20,229 bases of DNA from a virus: positions 1-20,229 of the IMG/VR virus record IMGVR_UViG_3300031565_000490, one strand, 5' to 3'. The notes under the pieces were generated by a model. That model saw only the letters and a program-made list of their open reading frames with translations, ran no database searches and was not told where the DNA came from. The position numbers and the translations under genes were made by a program. This document shows, in pieces, positions 5,795-13,494 of the stretch (within the stretch, counting starts at the first letter, position 1; each line of letters opens with the position of its first letter).

Positions 5795-7036
5795 ATGAAA
5801 TGGAGTCCTCAACAAATTAAAGCAATCGACGCCGTCAACCAGTGGCGGAAAAAGGCAGACCAACCTGTGTTTCGGTTGTTCGGGTATGCTGGAGTGGGCA
5901 AAACCACACTGGCAACGCACTTGGCCTCGGGAGTTGGTCGTGTTCAATTCGCAGCCTATACTGGCAAGGCAGCCTCAGTGATGCGAAATAAGGGTTGTCG
6001 TGGAGCCAGTACCATTCACAGCCTTATCTATATGCCCTCAAGTAAATCCCGAGCCACGTTGCTTGAGCTTCAAAGTGCGTTGGCCGAAGTCATCAATGAA
6101 CTGAGTCATGAACCTGAGTATCGGACTCCCGACCCGCCACCCATGGACGATAATTCAGAGGTTAAGAGGCTGAAAACCGAAATTCGTGAGGAGCAGGAAC
6201 GGCTCAAACGGCCATCTTTTGTTCTCAATCCTGACTCAGAAATTCGTGGTGCTGACCTTGTTGTGATTGATGAATGCTCTATGGTGGATAAAAGGATTGG
6301 TGAGGACTTGCTCAGCTTTGACGTACCAATATTGGTGTTGGGAGACCCGGCCCAATTACCGCCAGTCATGGGTGGCGGCTTCTTCACCAATGCTGAACCG
6401 GACGTGATGCTGACAGAAATTCACCGACAGGCTGCTGGCAATCCCGTCATCGACCTGGCCACCAAGGTGAGACAAGGCGAACACCTACAGGCGGGCCAAT
6501 ATGGGGACAGCCTGGTGATTGATGGTAAGCCACCCGAGGATTTGGTAACCAGGGCTGACCAAATTCTGGTGGGCAAGAACATCACCCGGCGAAAAGTCAA
6601 CGACAAGATGCGGCGACTCCTGGGCTATGGGAACGATCCACTACCAGTGACTGGGGACAAAGTAGTGTGCCTGCGAAATGATCATGAAGAGGGCCTGCTC
6701 AACGGCACCCTTTGGGAAGTCACACACGCAGATAAACTTGATGGGGTAGATTTGATGTCGTTATCGGTTGAGGGTGAGTTTGGCAAAACCACAGTCTCGG
6801 CCCACACCCATTACTTCCTGGGCATTGAGGACAAACTGCCGTATTACGAAATCAGAGAGGCCCAGTGTTTCGATTATGGCTATGCCTTGACCACGCACAA
6901 GGCCCAGGGATCGCAATGGTCGAATGTGTTTATATTCGATGAAAGTTGGGTGTTCCGGCAAAAAGACCACAGTAGACGGTGGCTGTATACTGCCATCACA
7001 CGGGCGGCTGATAAGGTGATAATTTGTAGAGCATAG
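5795..7036 (+). CDS. SF1B (RecD/Dda-like) 5'-3' DNA helicase
   Basis: A 413-residue helicase with all core motifs: GYAGVGKTT (residues 30-38, Walker A), TGKAASV (Ia), VVIDECSM near 160 (Walker B), GDPAQLPP (III), ALTTHKAQGSQW (V) and YTAITRA (VI). This is the Dda/RecD2 arrangement, associated with 5'-3' unwinding at replication forks. An insertion of charged residues (~90-150, SEVKRLKTEIREEQERLKRP) between motif Ia and II looks helical. ATG 5795 is the only good start. The upstream hairpin masks its ribosome binding site. It sits between the SSB-like gene and the reductase in the same operon. Confidence 0.9.
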   Translation: MKWSPQQIKAIDAVNQWRKKADQPVFRLFGYAGVGKTTLATHLASGVGRVQFAAYTGKAASVMRNKGCRGASTIHSLIYMPSSKSRATLLELQSALAEVINELSHEPEYRTPDPPPMDDNSEVKRLKTEIREEQERLKRPSFVLNPDSEIRGADLVVIDECSMVDKRIGEDLLSFDVPILVLGDPAQLPPVMGGGFFTNAEPDVMLTEIHRQAAGNPVIDLATKVRQGEHLQAGQYGDSLVIDGKPPEDLVTRADQILVGKNITRRKVNDKMRRLLGYGNDPLPVTGDKVVCLRNDHEEGLLNGTLWEVTHADKLDGVDLMSLSVEGEFGKTTVSAHTHYFLGIEDKLPYYEIREAQCFDYGYALTTHKAQGSQWSNVFIFDESWVFRQKDHSRRWLYTAITRAADKVIICRA

Positions 7037-7046
7037 AGGAGAATAA

Positions 7047-8840
7047 ATGGCACCAACATTAGATTTTTCAGAGGCAATTCACCAAGAAAAGTATCGTAGC
7101 AAGGGTGAATCATTCAAAGAAGCGATGAACCGGTTGGCCGGGGCCTTGGCTGATAACCCAGACCATTTCAAGGCTTTCCGTGATACCCTGCTTGACATGA
7201 GATTCATGCCGGGTGGTCGTATTCAAGGAGCCATCGGATCGACCAAGGGCCATGCGGTGACGGCCTATAACTGCTTTGTCTCAGGCCGGATTGAGGATTC
7301 ATTCGTTGACGGCCGGGGCTCCATCATGGATATAGCCAAAGAGGCTGCCACCACAATGAGGATGGGTGGTGGAATTGGGTATGACTTCAGCACGTTGAGA
7401 CCGCGCGGGGCCTACATCAAAAAGCTACAGTCAAGCTCATCAGGGCCGATTTCATTTATGGAGATATATGATGCAATCTGCCGGTGTATCGCATCATCTG
7501 GCCACCGACGTGGTGCTCAGATGGGTGTTATGAGGGTTGACCACCCAGATATTGAGGAGTTCATTCACGCCAAGCAGCCCCCAAAGGCGGCTGAACCTAT
7601 CATGGAGCAATTGGCCAAGGCAGAACCGAACACCGTTGAATGGCGACAGTGGTACACCGCGCTCCAGGCCGTTTATCAACTGACTGGCTTCAATATCAGT
7701 GTGGCTGTCACTGATAAATTTATGAAAGCGGTCAAATTTGGCAGTCGGTTTGCATTGCGATTTGGGGGCCGGGTTTATCGAGAAATTGATGCCAAGGCCC
7801 TGTGGGAGATGTTGATGCGGTCTGCTTGGGACTGGGCCGAGCCAGGGATCATTTTCATCGACACGGTCAACCGGATGAACAATCTCAGCTATTGTGAGGA
7901 AATCATTGCGACTAACCCATGCGGCGAACAGCCTTTGCCAGCCCACGGAGCATGTCTCCTGGGCTCATTCAACCTGACCAAATATATCACCGAATTGGCA
8001 GGCCAGAGCCATCAAATATTTGACTTTGAGCAATTCAGGGCCGATATTCCACATGTAGTCCGAGCAATGGACAATGTAACTGACCTTGCCTCATTCCCGC
8101 TATATGAGCAAGAGAAGATGGCCAAGGCCACGCGGCGAATGGGTCTTGGTGTTACTGGTCTGGCCAATGCGGTTGAGGTTTTGGGTATGCCTTATGGTTC
8201 AAAAAGTTTTATCCGCATGACTGAACAAATTCTCCAGACTTTGGCTCGGGAAGCATACAGGGCCTCGGCTCTGTTGGCAAGTGAGAAAGGCTCTTTTCCA
8301 AGATATGACACAGACAAATATCTTGCGGCCCCATTTATCCAGGGCCTTGATGCAGAAACCAGGGCCTTGATTGCGGCTCATGGTATCCGTAACAGTCACT
8401 TGACCTCAATCGCACCAACCGGGACAATTAGCCTGTGTGCTGACAACGTTTCGTCCGGGATTGAGCCGGTGTTCGCCTACAACCAAAAACGATTGGTGAA
8501 GATGCCCGAGGGTGATGTTGAGACCAATTTCGAGGATTATGGAGTGCGGGTATTTGGAGTGAAGGGCAAGCGGGCTCAGGACGTAACGATAGATGAGCAC
8601 TTGGCCGTCTTGGCTTGTGCCTCGGCCAACGTTGACTCGGCCGTAAGTAAAACCTGTAACGTACCCAGCAACACACCATGGGTTGACTTCAAGAGTCTGT
8701 ACATGAGGGCCTGGGAGTTGGGCTGTAAGGGCCTGGCGACTTACCAAGTGGGCGGCAAACGGGCCGGGATCATTACCTCAACGGACAACGAAAGCTCATG
8801 CCGACTTGACAAAGAGACCGGCAGGAAGGAATGTGAGTGA
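7047..8840 (+). CDS. nrdJ: Adenosylcobalamin-dependent (class II) ribonucleotide reductase
   Basis: A 597-residue reductase that converts ribonucleotides to deoxyribonucleotides through a cysteine thiyl radical generated from vitamin B12. N290-P-C292-G-E294 is the catalytic Asn/Cys/Glu motif. C76 (TAYNCFVSG) is the first redox cysteine, and the APTGTISL...SSGIEPVFAY loop is present. The last residues carry two cysteines (SSCRL...KECE), expected to relay electrons from a thioredoxin or glutaredoxin. No R2-like subunit or activase is seen in the window, which fits class II, independent of oxygen. GAGGAGA precedes ATG 7047. The length is at the short end for NrdJ. The stop overlaps the next gene by TGATG. 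Confidence 0.92.
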   Translation: MAPTLDFSEAIHQEKYRSKGESFKEAMNRLAGALADNPDHFKAFRDTLLDMRFMPGGRIQGAIGSTKGHAVTAYNCFVSGRIEDSFVDGRGSIMDIAKEAATTMRMGGGIGYDFSTLRPRGAYIKKLQSSSSGPISFMEIYDAICRCIASSGHRRGAQMGVMRVDHPDIEEFIHAKQPPKAAEPIMEQLAKAEPNTVEWRQWYTALQAVYQLTGFNISVAVTDKFMKAVKFGSRFALRFGGRVYREIDAKALWEMLMRSAWDWAEPGIIFIDTVNRMNNLSYCEEIIATNPCGEQPLPAHGACLLGSFNLTKYITELAGQSHQIFDFEQFRADIPHVVRAMDNVTDLASFPLYEQEKMAKATRRMGLGVTGLANAVEVLGMPYGSKSFIRMTEQILQTLAREAYRASALLASEKGSFPRYDTDKYLAAPFIQGLDAETRALIAAHGIRNSHLTSIAPTGTISLCADNVSSGIEPVFAYNQKRLVKMPEGDVETNFEDYGVRVFGVKGKRAQDVTIDEHLAVLACASANVDSAVSKTCNVPSNTPWVDFKSLYMRAWELGCKGLATYQVGGKRAGIITSTDNESSCRLDKETGRKECE

Positions 8841-9691
8841 TGGCGTATGAGAAATTGAACATTCAGGACTTCGGCCGGCAATTGCTTGAGACCAATGACC
8901 TCGATCCGGTGTATGTGGCCCTTCACAAGCTCCTGTCGCAGGATATCTGGACATTGGATCAGATCAAACGGTGGCTGGTAGCATATTGGTGCTTCTACAA
9001 TTGCGGTTTTGCCAGCTATATCAGCGAATTTGAGCGTGACCAATATTGGAATGAGATGTTTGTGGCGGCCGAAAATGAGGTTGAGTGCCCAGCAGGTTGT
9101 AGATACCCAAGAGGGGCTGAGCGCCGACGTTTCCGAGGTAAGAACGCTACAGACGCCGTTACGATGTTGAATCTCAACTACAACAGGCCCGAGGATATGG
9201 TTGACTTCATCATCGGTGAGAATCACCTTGAAACGCAATGCTTCAAGGCGATATGTGACAGAGTCAAACAGCACCGAGGATTTGGCCCATGGATTGGCTT
9301 CAAGGTTGCTGATATGATCGACCGGATACTTGGTATATCGGTTGATTTTGACCAGGCGGCCATCTTCATGTTCAAAGACCCGGTTAAGGCTGTGATCATG
9401 CTCTGGCGTCAAGCAACAGGTTATGGCAAAGAGGCCCGACCAAAAGACCTGCCGGCCACCATCGGCCAAGTTGTGGCCACGCTCACGGATGAATTCAAAG
9501 AGTTCAAGGCACCACCGCTGTATGACCGGCCGGTGGGCCTTCAAGAAGTTGAGACCGTGCTGTGTAAGTGGAAATCGCACATGAACGGGCACTACCCGCT
9601 GCTCAAGGATACAATCGAGATCAACGAAGGTCTTGCACCCTGGGCCGGATTTACATCGACAAGAGAATTTCGAGAATATATGCCAAAATAA
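8840..9691 (+). CDS. Alpha-glutamyl/putrescinyl-thymine pyrophosphorylase-like protein (clade 2 type)
   Basis: A 283-residue protein of the glycosylase-fold family predicted to act on hypermodified thymine. The signature PRGAERRRFRG is at residues 90-100, preceded by the helical YWCFYNCGFASYIS block (50-61). A helix-hairpin-helix-like stretch FGPWIGFKVADMIDRIL (148-164) follows. In the described pathway, 5-hydroxymethyl-dU in DNA is first phosphorylated, then a pyrophosphorylase-family enzyme replaces the pyrophosphate with an amine or amino acid. The subclass is assigned from motif memory. ATG 8840 overlaps the reductase stop, with AAGGAA upstream. A long antisense frame exists here but is a shadow. 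Confidence 0.75.
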   Translation: MAYEKLNIQDFGRQLLETNDLDPVYVALHKLLSQDIWTLDQIKRWLVAYWCFYNCGFASYISEFERDQYWNEMFVAAENEVECPAGCRYPRGAERRRFRGKNATDAVTMLNLNYNRPEDMVDFIIGENHLETQCFKAICDRVKQHRGFGPWIGFKVADMIDRILGISVDFDQAAIFMFKDPVKAVIMLWRQATGYGKEARPKDLPATIGQVVATLTDEFKEFKAPPLYDRPVGLQEVETVLCKWKSHMNGHYPLLKDTIEINEGLAPWAGFTSTREFREYMPK

Positions 9692-9692
9692 A

Positions 9693-9733
9693 TTTTGATT
9701 CTCATTCCTATATCGTATGCTTTAAGTATGGAG
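9693..9733 (+). promoter_or_regulatory. Promoter/operator repeat, copy 3 (diverged)
   Basis: TTTTGA (9693-9698), a 17-nt spacer and TATGCT (9716-9721), with TTTAAGTATG following as in copy 1. One -10 base differs (TATGCT), which breaks one arm of the palindrome. After the element, GGAGCGAACAA resembles the AGCGAGCAA that follows copy 1, so this looks like a decayed duplicate of the copy 1 promoter plus gene start. It begins two nt after the preceding TAA. Confidence 0.65.
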
Positions 9734-9761
9734 CGAACAATAACTTTAATGAGGAGAAAAC

Positions 9762-9821
9762 ATGAAGACACTTAACACCATACTGGGGCTCTGGTTCATC
9801 CTTTCGGGAAGAACATTGTAG
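9762..9821 (+). CDS. 19-residue hydrophobic leader-type peptide
   Basis: ATG 9762 follows a strong GAGGAG (9751-9756) at good spacing and encodes MKTLNTILGLWFILSGRTL before TAG. The peptide has a basic start and a hydrophobic core (ILGLWFIL). It could be a short membrane peptide or a translated leader ORF that senses ribosome progress, because two hairpins and no other gene lie in the next 80 nt. Too short for homology; the support is the ribosome binding site and its position after a promoter. Confidence 0.4.
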   Translation: MKTLNTILGLWFILSGRTL

Positions 9822-9828
9822 GAGCCCC

Positions 9829-9849
9829 GCCCAGTGCACACTCCTGGGC
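9829..9849 (+). terminator. Leader hairpin 1
   Basis: GCCCAG (9829-9834) and CTGGGC (9844-9849) form a perfect 6-bp stem with a 9-nt loop, 8 nt after the short leader ORF. It is followed by AATAATAATAATAA rather than a T-run, so it is attenuator-like at most. Together with hairpin 2 it fills the noncoding leader. Confidence 0.45.
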
Positions 9850-9868
9850 AGCAATAATAATAATAACC

Positions 9869-9881
9869 GCCACAATGTGGC
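9869..9881 (+). promoter_or_regulatory. Leader palindrome 2 upstream of the HTH gene
   Basis: GCCACA and TGTGGC flank a single A (9869-9881), a perfect interrupted palindrome. The one-base centre is too tight for a good RNA loop, so a dimeric protein-binding operator is at least as likely as a hairpin. It ends 7 nt before the AGGAG of the helix-turn-helix gene at 9902, making autoregulation by that protein a testable idea. Confidence 0.45.
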
Positions 9882-9901
9882 CTAATTTAGGAGAATAGAC
9901 A

Positions 9902-10162
9902 ATGGCTATACTGAAACCTCAAAAAGCTGAAAAGTTGTGTGATTGGTTGAGAAGAAACAGAACAAGGTTGGCGGGGTCAGGGTTGACCTACAGAAAAGTG
10001 GCTGAGAAAGCAACGAGGGATCTGGGATTCTTGGTAAAGGACTACCACATCAATTACCGCATACACGAGGTGATGAATGGAGTACCACCTGTAATACCCA
10101 TAACATTGGCCAAGCCTGTCCAGTGCCCGAGTTGTGGACAATGGAGAACCTATGATAATTAA
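9902..10162 (+). CDS. Small helix-turn-helix protein with C-terminal CxxC
   Basis: An 86-residue basic protein. Residues ~10-60 (LCDWLRRNRTRLAGSGLTYRKVAEKATRDLGF...INYRIHEVM) have the helix-turn-helix layout of small phage DNA-binding proteins, in which 'LTYRKVAEKAT' is the first helix of the pair. The C-terminus carries CPSCG, half of a zinc-binding site that could be completed in a dimer. AGGAG (9889-9893) is 8 nt before ATG 9902. The gene follows promoter copy 3 and the palindrome at 9869, and overlaps the kinase gene by 11 nt, so it probably regulates this small operon. Confidence 0.6.
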   Translation: MAILKPQKAEKLCDWLRRNRTRLAGSGLTYRKVAEKATRDLGFLVKDYHINYRIHEVMNGVPPVIPITLAKPVQCPSCGQWRTYDN

Positions 10163-10721
10163 CATCCGAGGAACAAGCGGGTCAGGGAAGTCTACCCTGG
10201 CCCGACGGGTGATGGAGCAATACACCGGTTGTCGCTCCAGAATCAAACGGCCGGGCCGCAGGCAGCCTTTTGGTTACATTCTTGCCCGTGGGCCGCAGAA
10301 TCCACCAGGCAAGGCCCTTATCGTCATCGGGCACTATGAATCACCTTGTGGTGGCTGTGATACCATCAAGACCTATGATGAGGTGTTTCAGGCCGTGAGA
10401 GACGCACATGATGCAGGATATGATGTGCTGTTTGAGGGCTTGCTTTTGAGCACTGATAAGAACCATATGACAAAATTGGCTCAAGAGTATGAACACCTCA
10501 TTGTCGGACTGGATGTGCCAGTTGATGAGTGCCTACGGTGTGTCAACGAAAGACGACGGGCTAAGAAGCCAGATACTGAGGACGTCAACCCAAAGGGCAC
10601 TATCTCAAAACACGGCACCAATCAACGGATTATGGCTCATTTCATCCAGGCCGGGTTGAATGCTGAGCGGCACTCAAGAGCCAGTGCTTTCAATCGCATA
10701 GCTGAGGAATTGAATATATGA
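10152..10721 (+). CDS. P-loop kinase, candidate 5-hydroxymethyl-dU DNA kinase
   Basis: A 189-residue P-loop NTPase with RGTSGSGKST at residues 6-15 (Walker A), a Walker B-like VLFEGLLLS segment and an Arg-rich lid (VNERRRAKKPDT). Fold and size match small nucleotide or polynucleotide kinases. Because pyrophosphorylase-type genes lie within the same cassette, the likeliest role is the kinase that pyrophosphorylates 5-hydroxymethyluracil in DNA, activating it for the next step. A deoxynucleotide monophosphate kinase is the main alternative. ATG 10152 is preferred to an in-frame GTG at 10134, since GGAG (10143-10146) is correctly spaced. The stop overlaps the next gene by ATGA. Confidence 0.7.
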   Translation: MIINIRGTSGSGKSTLARRVMEQYTGCRSRIKRPGRRQPFGYILARGPQNPPGKALIVIGHYESPCGGCDTIKTYDEVFQAVRDAHDAGYDVLFEGLLLSTDKNHMTKLAQEYEHLIVGLDVPVDECLRCVNERRRAKKPDTEDVNPKGTISKHGTNQRIMAHFIQAGLNAERHSRASAFNRIAEELNI

Positions 10722-11584
10722 AAGAATTCACTTTGATAGAATCCGAGGTTGCTGAATACTTCCGCACGGCTCGTGAGCGATACCGGATTATGCTGCGGAA
10801 AAACGCCGGGATGCCAAAGCCTTGGTCTAATGACCCGGTGTTCCAGGATTGGTTCTTTTGCAATGTGTTCCGTGAGGATGACAAAACTACCAAATGGATC
10901 AAGGAGCATATCCGGGAGCCACACAGAAATGACTCATGCGTGTTCTGGATGATGGTTGCCTGCCGGTTGTTCAATAAAATCTCCACACTGGAGAAGTTAT
11001 TATCGGCCGGGGTTTTTGATCGTTGGTGGGATCGTACTCAGGCCGAGGTCGCACTTGAAGGTACATCACCGCTATGTGGGGCAGGCTATATGGTTCACAC
11101 ACCATATGGAATGGCGAAACTACCCGGCTGTCTCAAGTTAATTGATGATGCGGCTCAGGATAATGATCGACGTATCCAGCTTATTCAACCAGGCCGCACC
11201 AGTCTCCAAGAAGTTTTTGAGATGCTCCTACCGGCCGATTGCTTTGGCCCATTCATGGCATACGAGATTGTCACAGACCTACGGCACACCTATCTGCTTG
11301 AAAACGCACCGGACATCATAACATGGGCCTCTCCTGGGCCAGGGGCTTGTTTGGGTCTCAGCCGATTGGTGGGTGAAAAGGTCTCGTACGGGAGCGCTGC
11401 GGATCGAGCAGCGGCCGTGGATTGTATGCAGCAGATCGTCACGGCTGCTGGCACGTATTGGTGGCCGAACCATTGGCCTCATTGGGAAATGCGAACGGTT
11501 GAGCATTGGCTGTGCGAGCATGCTAAGTATACCAAGGTGGCTATGCTTGGAAAACGCATGAAACGAAAATATTCTGGAAAATAA
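10718..11584 (+). CDS. Alpha-glutamyl/putrescinyl-thymine pyrophosphorylase-like protein (clade 3 type)
   Basis: A 288-residue protein of a second, divergent branch of the same functional family as the gene at 8840. Its signature is clear: GMPKPWSNDPVF (residues 31-42) then FCNVFREDDKTTKWI (47-61), followed by VFWMMVACRLFN and a glycosylase-like CFGPFMAYEIVTDL around 170. These proteins are predicted to act on pyrophosphorylated hmU in DNA, exchanging pyrophosphate for an amine or amino acid. Database names also use '5-hmdU DNA kinase helical domain' for related proteins, so the exact catalytic role is open. The gene overlaps the kinase (ATGA) and ends just before promoter copy 4. Confidence 0.78.
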   Translation: MKEFTLIESEVAEYFRTARERYRIMLRKNAGMPKPWSNDPVFQDWFFCNVFREDDKTTKWIKEHIREPHRNDSCVFWMMVACRLFNKISTLEKLLSAGVFDRWWDRTQAEVALEGTSPLCGAGYMVHTPYGMAKLPGCLKLIDDAAQDNDRRIQLIQPGRTSLQEVFEMLLPADCFGPFMAYEIVTDLRHTYLLENAPDIITWASPGPGACLGLSRLVGEKVSYGSAADRAAAVDCMQQIVTAAGTYWWPNHWPHWEMRTVEHWLCEHAKYTKVAMLGKRMKRKYSGK

Positions 11585-11623
11585 ATTTGCTTTTCCAATC
11601 TTATAGCGTATACTTTAAGTATG
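11585..11623 (+). promoter_or_regulatory. Promoter/operator repeat, copy 4
   Basis: ATTTGC (11585-11590), or TTTGCT shifted by one to keep a 17-nt spacer, then TATACT (11609-11614) inside the perfect palindrome ATACTTTAAGTAT (11610-11622). The spacer is one base longer than in the other copies. It starts right after the TAA of the pyrophosphorylase gene. The first ATG of the HNH gene follows the -10 by 6 nt, as in copy 1. Confidence 0.75.
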
Positions 11624-11960
11624 GCAAATATGAGAAAAATCAACAGTGGTCATGCGATGCCAGCAATATTTGACAGGGATTTGACCTTGCGACTATTGAA
11701 TGGTCTCAAGAAAAAACAATGAGACCGGTTGCTGGGAATGGCAAAAATGTAAAGATGAGCATGGCTATGGTAAGATCAAATATAACGGTAAGAGCCATTG
11801 GGTTCACCGAATTGCTTATGCAGTCTTCAAAGGTGATATTCCCGAGGGCATGACCATTGACCACGGCTGTCGGAGTCGGGCCTGTTGTAACCCAGACCAT
11901 TTGGAAGTAATGACGATGAGTGAGAATTCAAAGAGGAGATGGGCAGTATGCAAGTCATAA
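11621..11960 (+). CDS. HNH endonuclease with apparent frameshift
   Basis: The C-terminal 86 residues (frame from 11700) are a typical HNH nuclease: GCWEWQKCKDEHGYGKIKYNGKSHWVHRIAY, then TIDHGCRSRACCNPDHLEVM with the His-Asn-His and zinc cysteines. That frame is closed at 11697-11699 and has no ribosome binding site. A matching N-terminus, MANMRKINSGH...DRDLTLRLLNGLKK, reads in frame 2 from ATG 11621. The two join by skipping one base in the A6 run at 11711-11716. Either an extra A was sequenced, or the gene is broken or slips. The position immediately upstream of the thymidylate synthase-like gene is typical for a free-standing homing endonuclease. The start is probably leaderless. Confidence 0.65.
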
Positions 11961-12952
11961 ACACACGGAACGTACACCAGGCTTTGCCCAAGGTCATGTA
12001 TCTGATTAAGACCCAAGGCGTGGCCAGGGACAGTCGCAACGGGCCGGTTCTCAAGGTGCCGGGGCCTGTGACAATTTGTTACGAGAAGCCAAAAGAACGG
12101 GTGATGTTCTGGCCAGAGCGTAATGCCAACCCATTTTTCCATTGCCTTGAGGCTTTGTGGATGTTGGCGGGCCGGAATGACGTGGCTTTTCCTGCCGGGA
12201 TCGTTCGGAACATGGCCAATTTTTCAGATGATGGGGATACTTTTAACGGGGCTTATGGCTACCGCTGGCGTCAACATTACGGTTTTGATCAGTTGACACG
12301 TATAGCTCAAGCATTGGCCAAAGACCGATATGACCGGCGACAGGTTTTATCAATGTGGGACGGGGATCAAGATTTAGGCTCTAATTCAAAAGACGTACCT
12401 TGCAACACGCAGGCATACTTCAGCCGGACGGACACCGGGGCATTGGACATGACGGTCACAAATCGTTCCAATGATGCCGTCTGGGGTGCTTTGGGAGCCA
12501 ACGCGGTTCACTTCTCAATGCTCCAGGAATATCTGGCAGTCATGATTGGTTGTGAGGTTGGTAAATACTGGCAGGTGACCAACAATCTTCACCTGTACCT
12601 TGATCATCATAGAGAATTGATGGAGAAAATGGTACACCCAATATCCTTTAACTACGAGAACAGTTGTCCATATGAAAGGGGTATTGCGAAGCCCACCCCA
12701 CTTATCCTTGATGGGGACGTGGCAACATTTGACAGCAACGTTGCGACACTACTTGACACAGATATGCCCCTGGGCATGACTGATTGGTTCTGTCGCAATA
12801 TAGCAAATCCACTGTTACAGGCTATTCGAGCCTATAAAGCCAAACAGGCTGACCGAGTCAATGTTGCTCAAAGCATATTGGCGAAGAACATGCCTGTAGA
12901 TTCTGATTGGCTGAAGGCGGGATGGGAATGGCTTGAAAGGAGAGCTAAATGA
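11948..12952 (+). CDS. Thymidylate synthase-family enzyme, candidate dUMP hydroxymethylase
   Basis: A 334-residue member of the ThyA fold family. The catalytic cysteine is C152 in DVPCNTQAYF; canonical TS has PCH here, this has PCN. R130/R131 (DRRQVLSMWDGDQD), NRSND (172-176), N185 and HLY (215-217) fill the dUMP-binding roles. Asn rather than Asp at the base-recognition position indicates dUMP, not dCMP. In this gene context it is likely to make 5-hydroxymethyl-dUMP for base hypermodification, although plain dTMP synthesis cannot be excluded by sequence. ATG 11948 is preferred over 11939 because AGAGGAG ends at 11938. It overlaps the HNH stop and the next gene (ATGA). Confidence 0.82.
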   Translation: MQVINTRNVHQALPKVMYLIKTQGVARDSRNGPVLKVPGPVTICYEKPKERVMFWPERNANPFFHCLEALWMLAGRNDVAFPAGIVRNMANFSDDGDTFNGAYGYRWRQHYGFDQLTRIAQALAKDRYDRRQVLSMWDGDQDLGSNSKDVPCNTQAYFSRTDTGALDMTVTNRSNDAVWGALGANAVHFSMLQEYLAVMIGCEVGKYWQVTNNLHLYLDHHRELMEKMVHPISFNYENSCPYERGIAKPTPLILDGDVATFDSNVATLLDTDMPLGMTDWFCRNIANPLLQAIRAYKAKQADRVNVAQSILAKNMPVDSDWLKAGWEWLERRAK

Positions 12953-13494
12953 CAGTCTACGAGAATGTAGCAATGCGACGTGAGGCCGGGGCCATAGAGC
13001 GATGGCATGTAGTCCCGCATCATGGAAGTATTACAGTAGCCAGTCACAGTTGGAATGCTACTATGTTGCTTTTGGAATTATACCCTAAAGCATCACGAAG
13101 GCTCATTGTCTATATGCTTCATCATGATGTAACGGAGCGATGGACAGGAGACATACCAGCTTCGGCCAAGGCCATGTTCCCTTTAATAATGCAAGGTGTT
13201 CAAGAAGCCGAAATAAGTTTAGAGGATGAGATGAGCCTACCATCAACTCGTAATTTGTCCTCGACAGAACGTGCTTGGGCTCGGGCCATTGATGCTTTGG
13301 AGATGATGCTTTGGTGTCATGAGCAAATAGCAATGGGCAATCGAATGGTTGAGCCCGCCTTGGAACAATTGGCCATGTGGATTATGGATGAGGATTGGAT
13401 TCCAGCGGCTATAAAAACGTTTTACAAAAATTACAAGTGGAAACGATACCCAGATTATCTAATTGAGAGGGGCAAATATGGCGACAACGAGTAG
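12949..13494 (+). CDS. HD-domain 5'-deoxynucleotidase, YfbR-like
   Basis: A 181-residue HD hydrolase. Visible metal and substrate residues follow the YfbR pattern: RWH at 18-20, ASHSW with H33, MLHHD with H59-D60, E63, TGDIPASAK (67-74) and a late AIDALEMM aspartate. YfbR-type enzymes dephosphorylate deoxynucleoside monophosphates. In a hypermodification cassette such an enzyme could remove dTMP or balance hmdUMP, though its specificity is unknown. AAGGAGAG precedes ATG 12949, which overlaps the upstream stop by ATGA. The open frame continues 17 nt into the next gene. Confidence 0.8.
   Translation: MTVYENVAMRREAGAIERWHVVPHHGSITVASHSWNATMLLLELYPKASRRLIVYMLHHDVTERWTGDIPASAKAMFPLIMQGVQEAEISLEDEMSLPSTRNLSSTERAWARAIDALEMMLWCHEQIAMGNRMVEPALEQLAMWIMDEDWIPAAIKTFYKNYKWKRYPDYLIERGKYGDNE

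Noticed and set aside
7494-7946. 150-codon minus-strand frame
   Set aside because: Antisense to the catalytic part of the ribonucleotide reductase, with no ribosome binding site or domain.
8741-9592. 283-codon open frame on the minus strand
   Set aside because: It lies exactly antisense to the pyrophosphorylase-like gene at 8840, whose motifs are clear, and its translation shows no recognisable domain. It is a codon-composition shadow.
9853-9866. AATAATAATAATAA microsatellite, considered as a repeat array
   Set aside because: Only about four short units with no spacer structure. Not a CRISPR, iteron or origin; noted only as the linker between the two leader hairpins.
11948-12952. Calling this gene a plain thyA
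   Set aside because: The fold is certain, but PCN replaces PCH at the catalytic loop and the neighbours are hmU-modification genes. The product (dTMP or hmdUMP) is left open, so no symbol is assigned.
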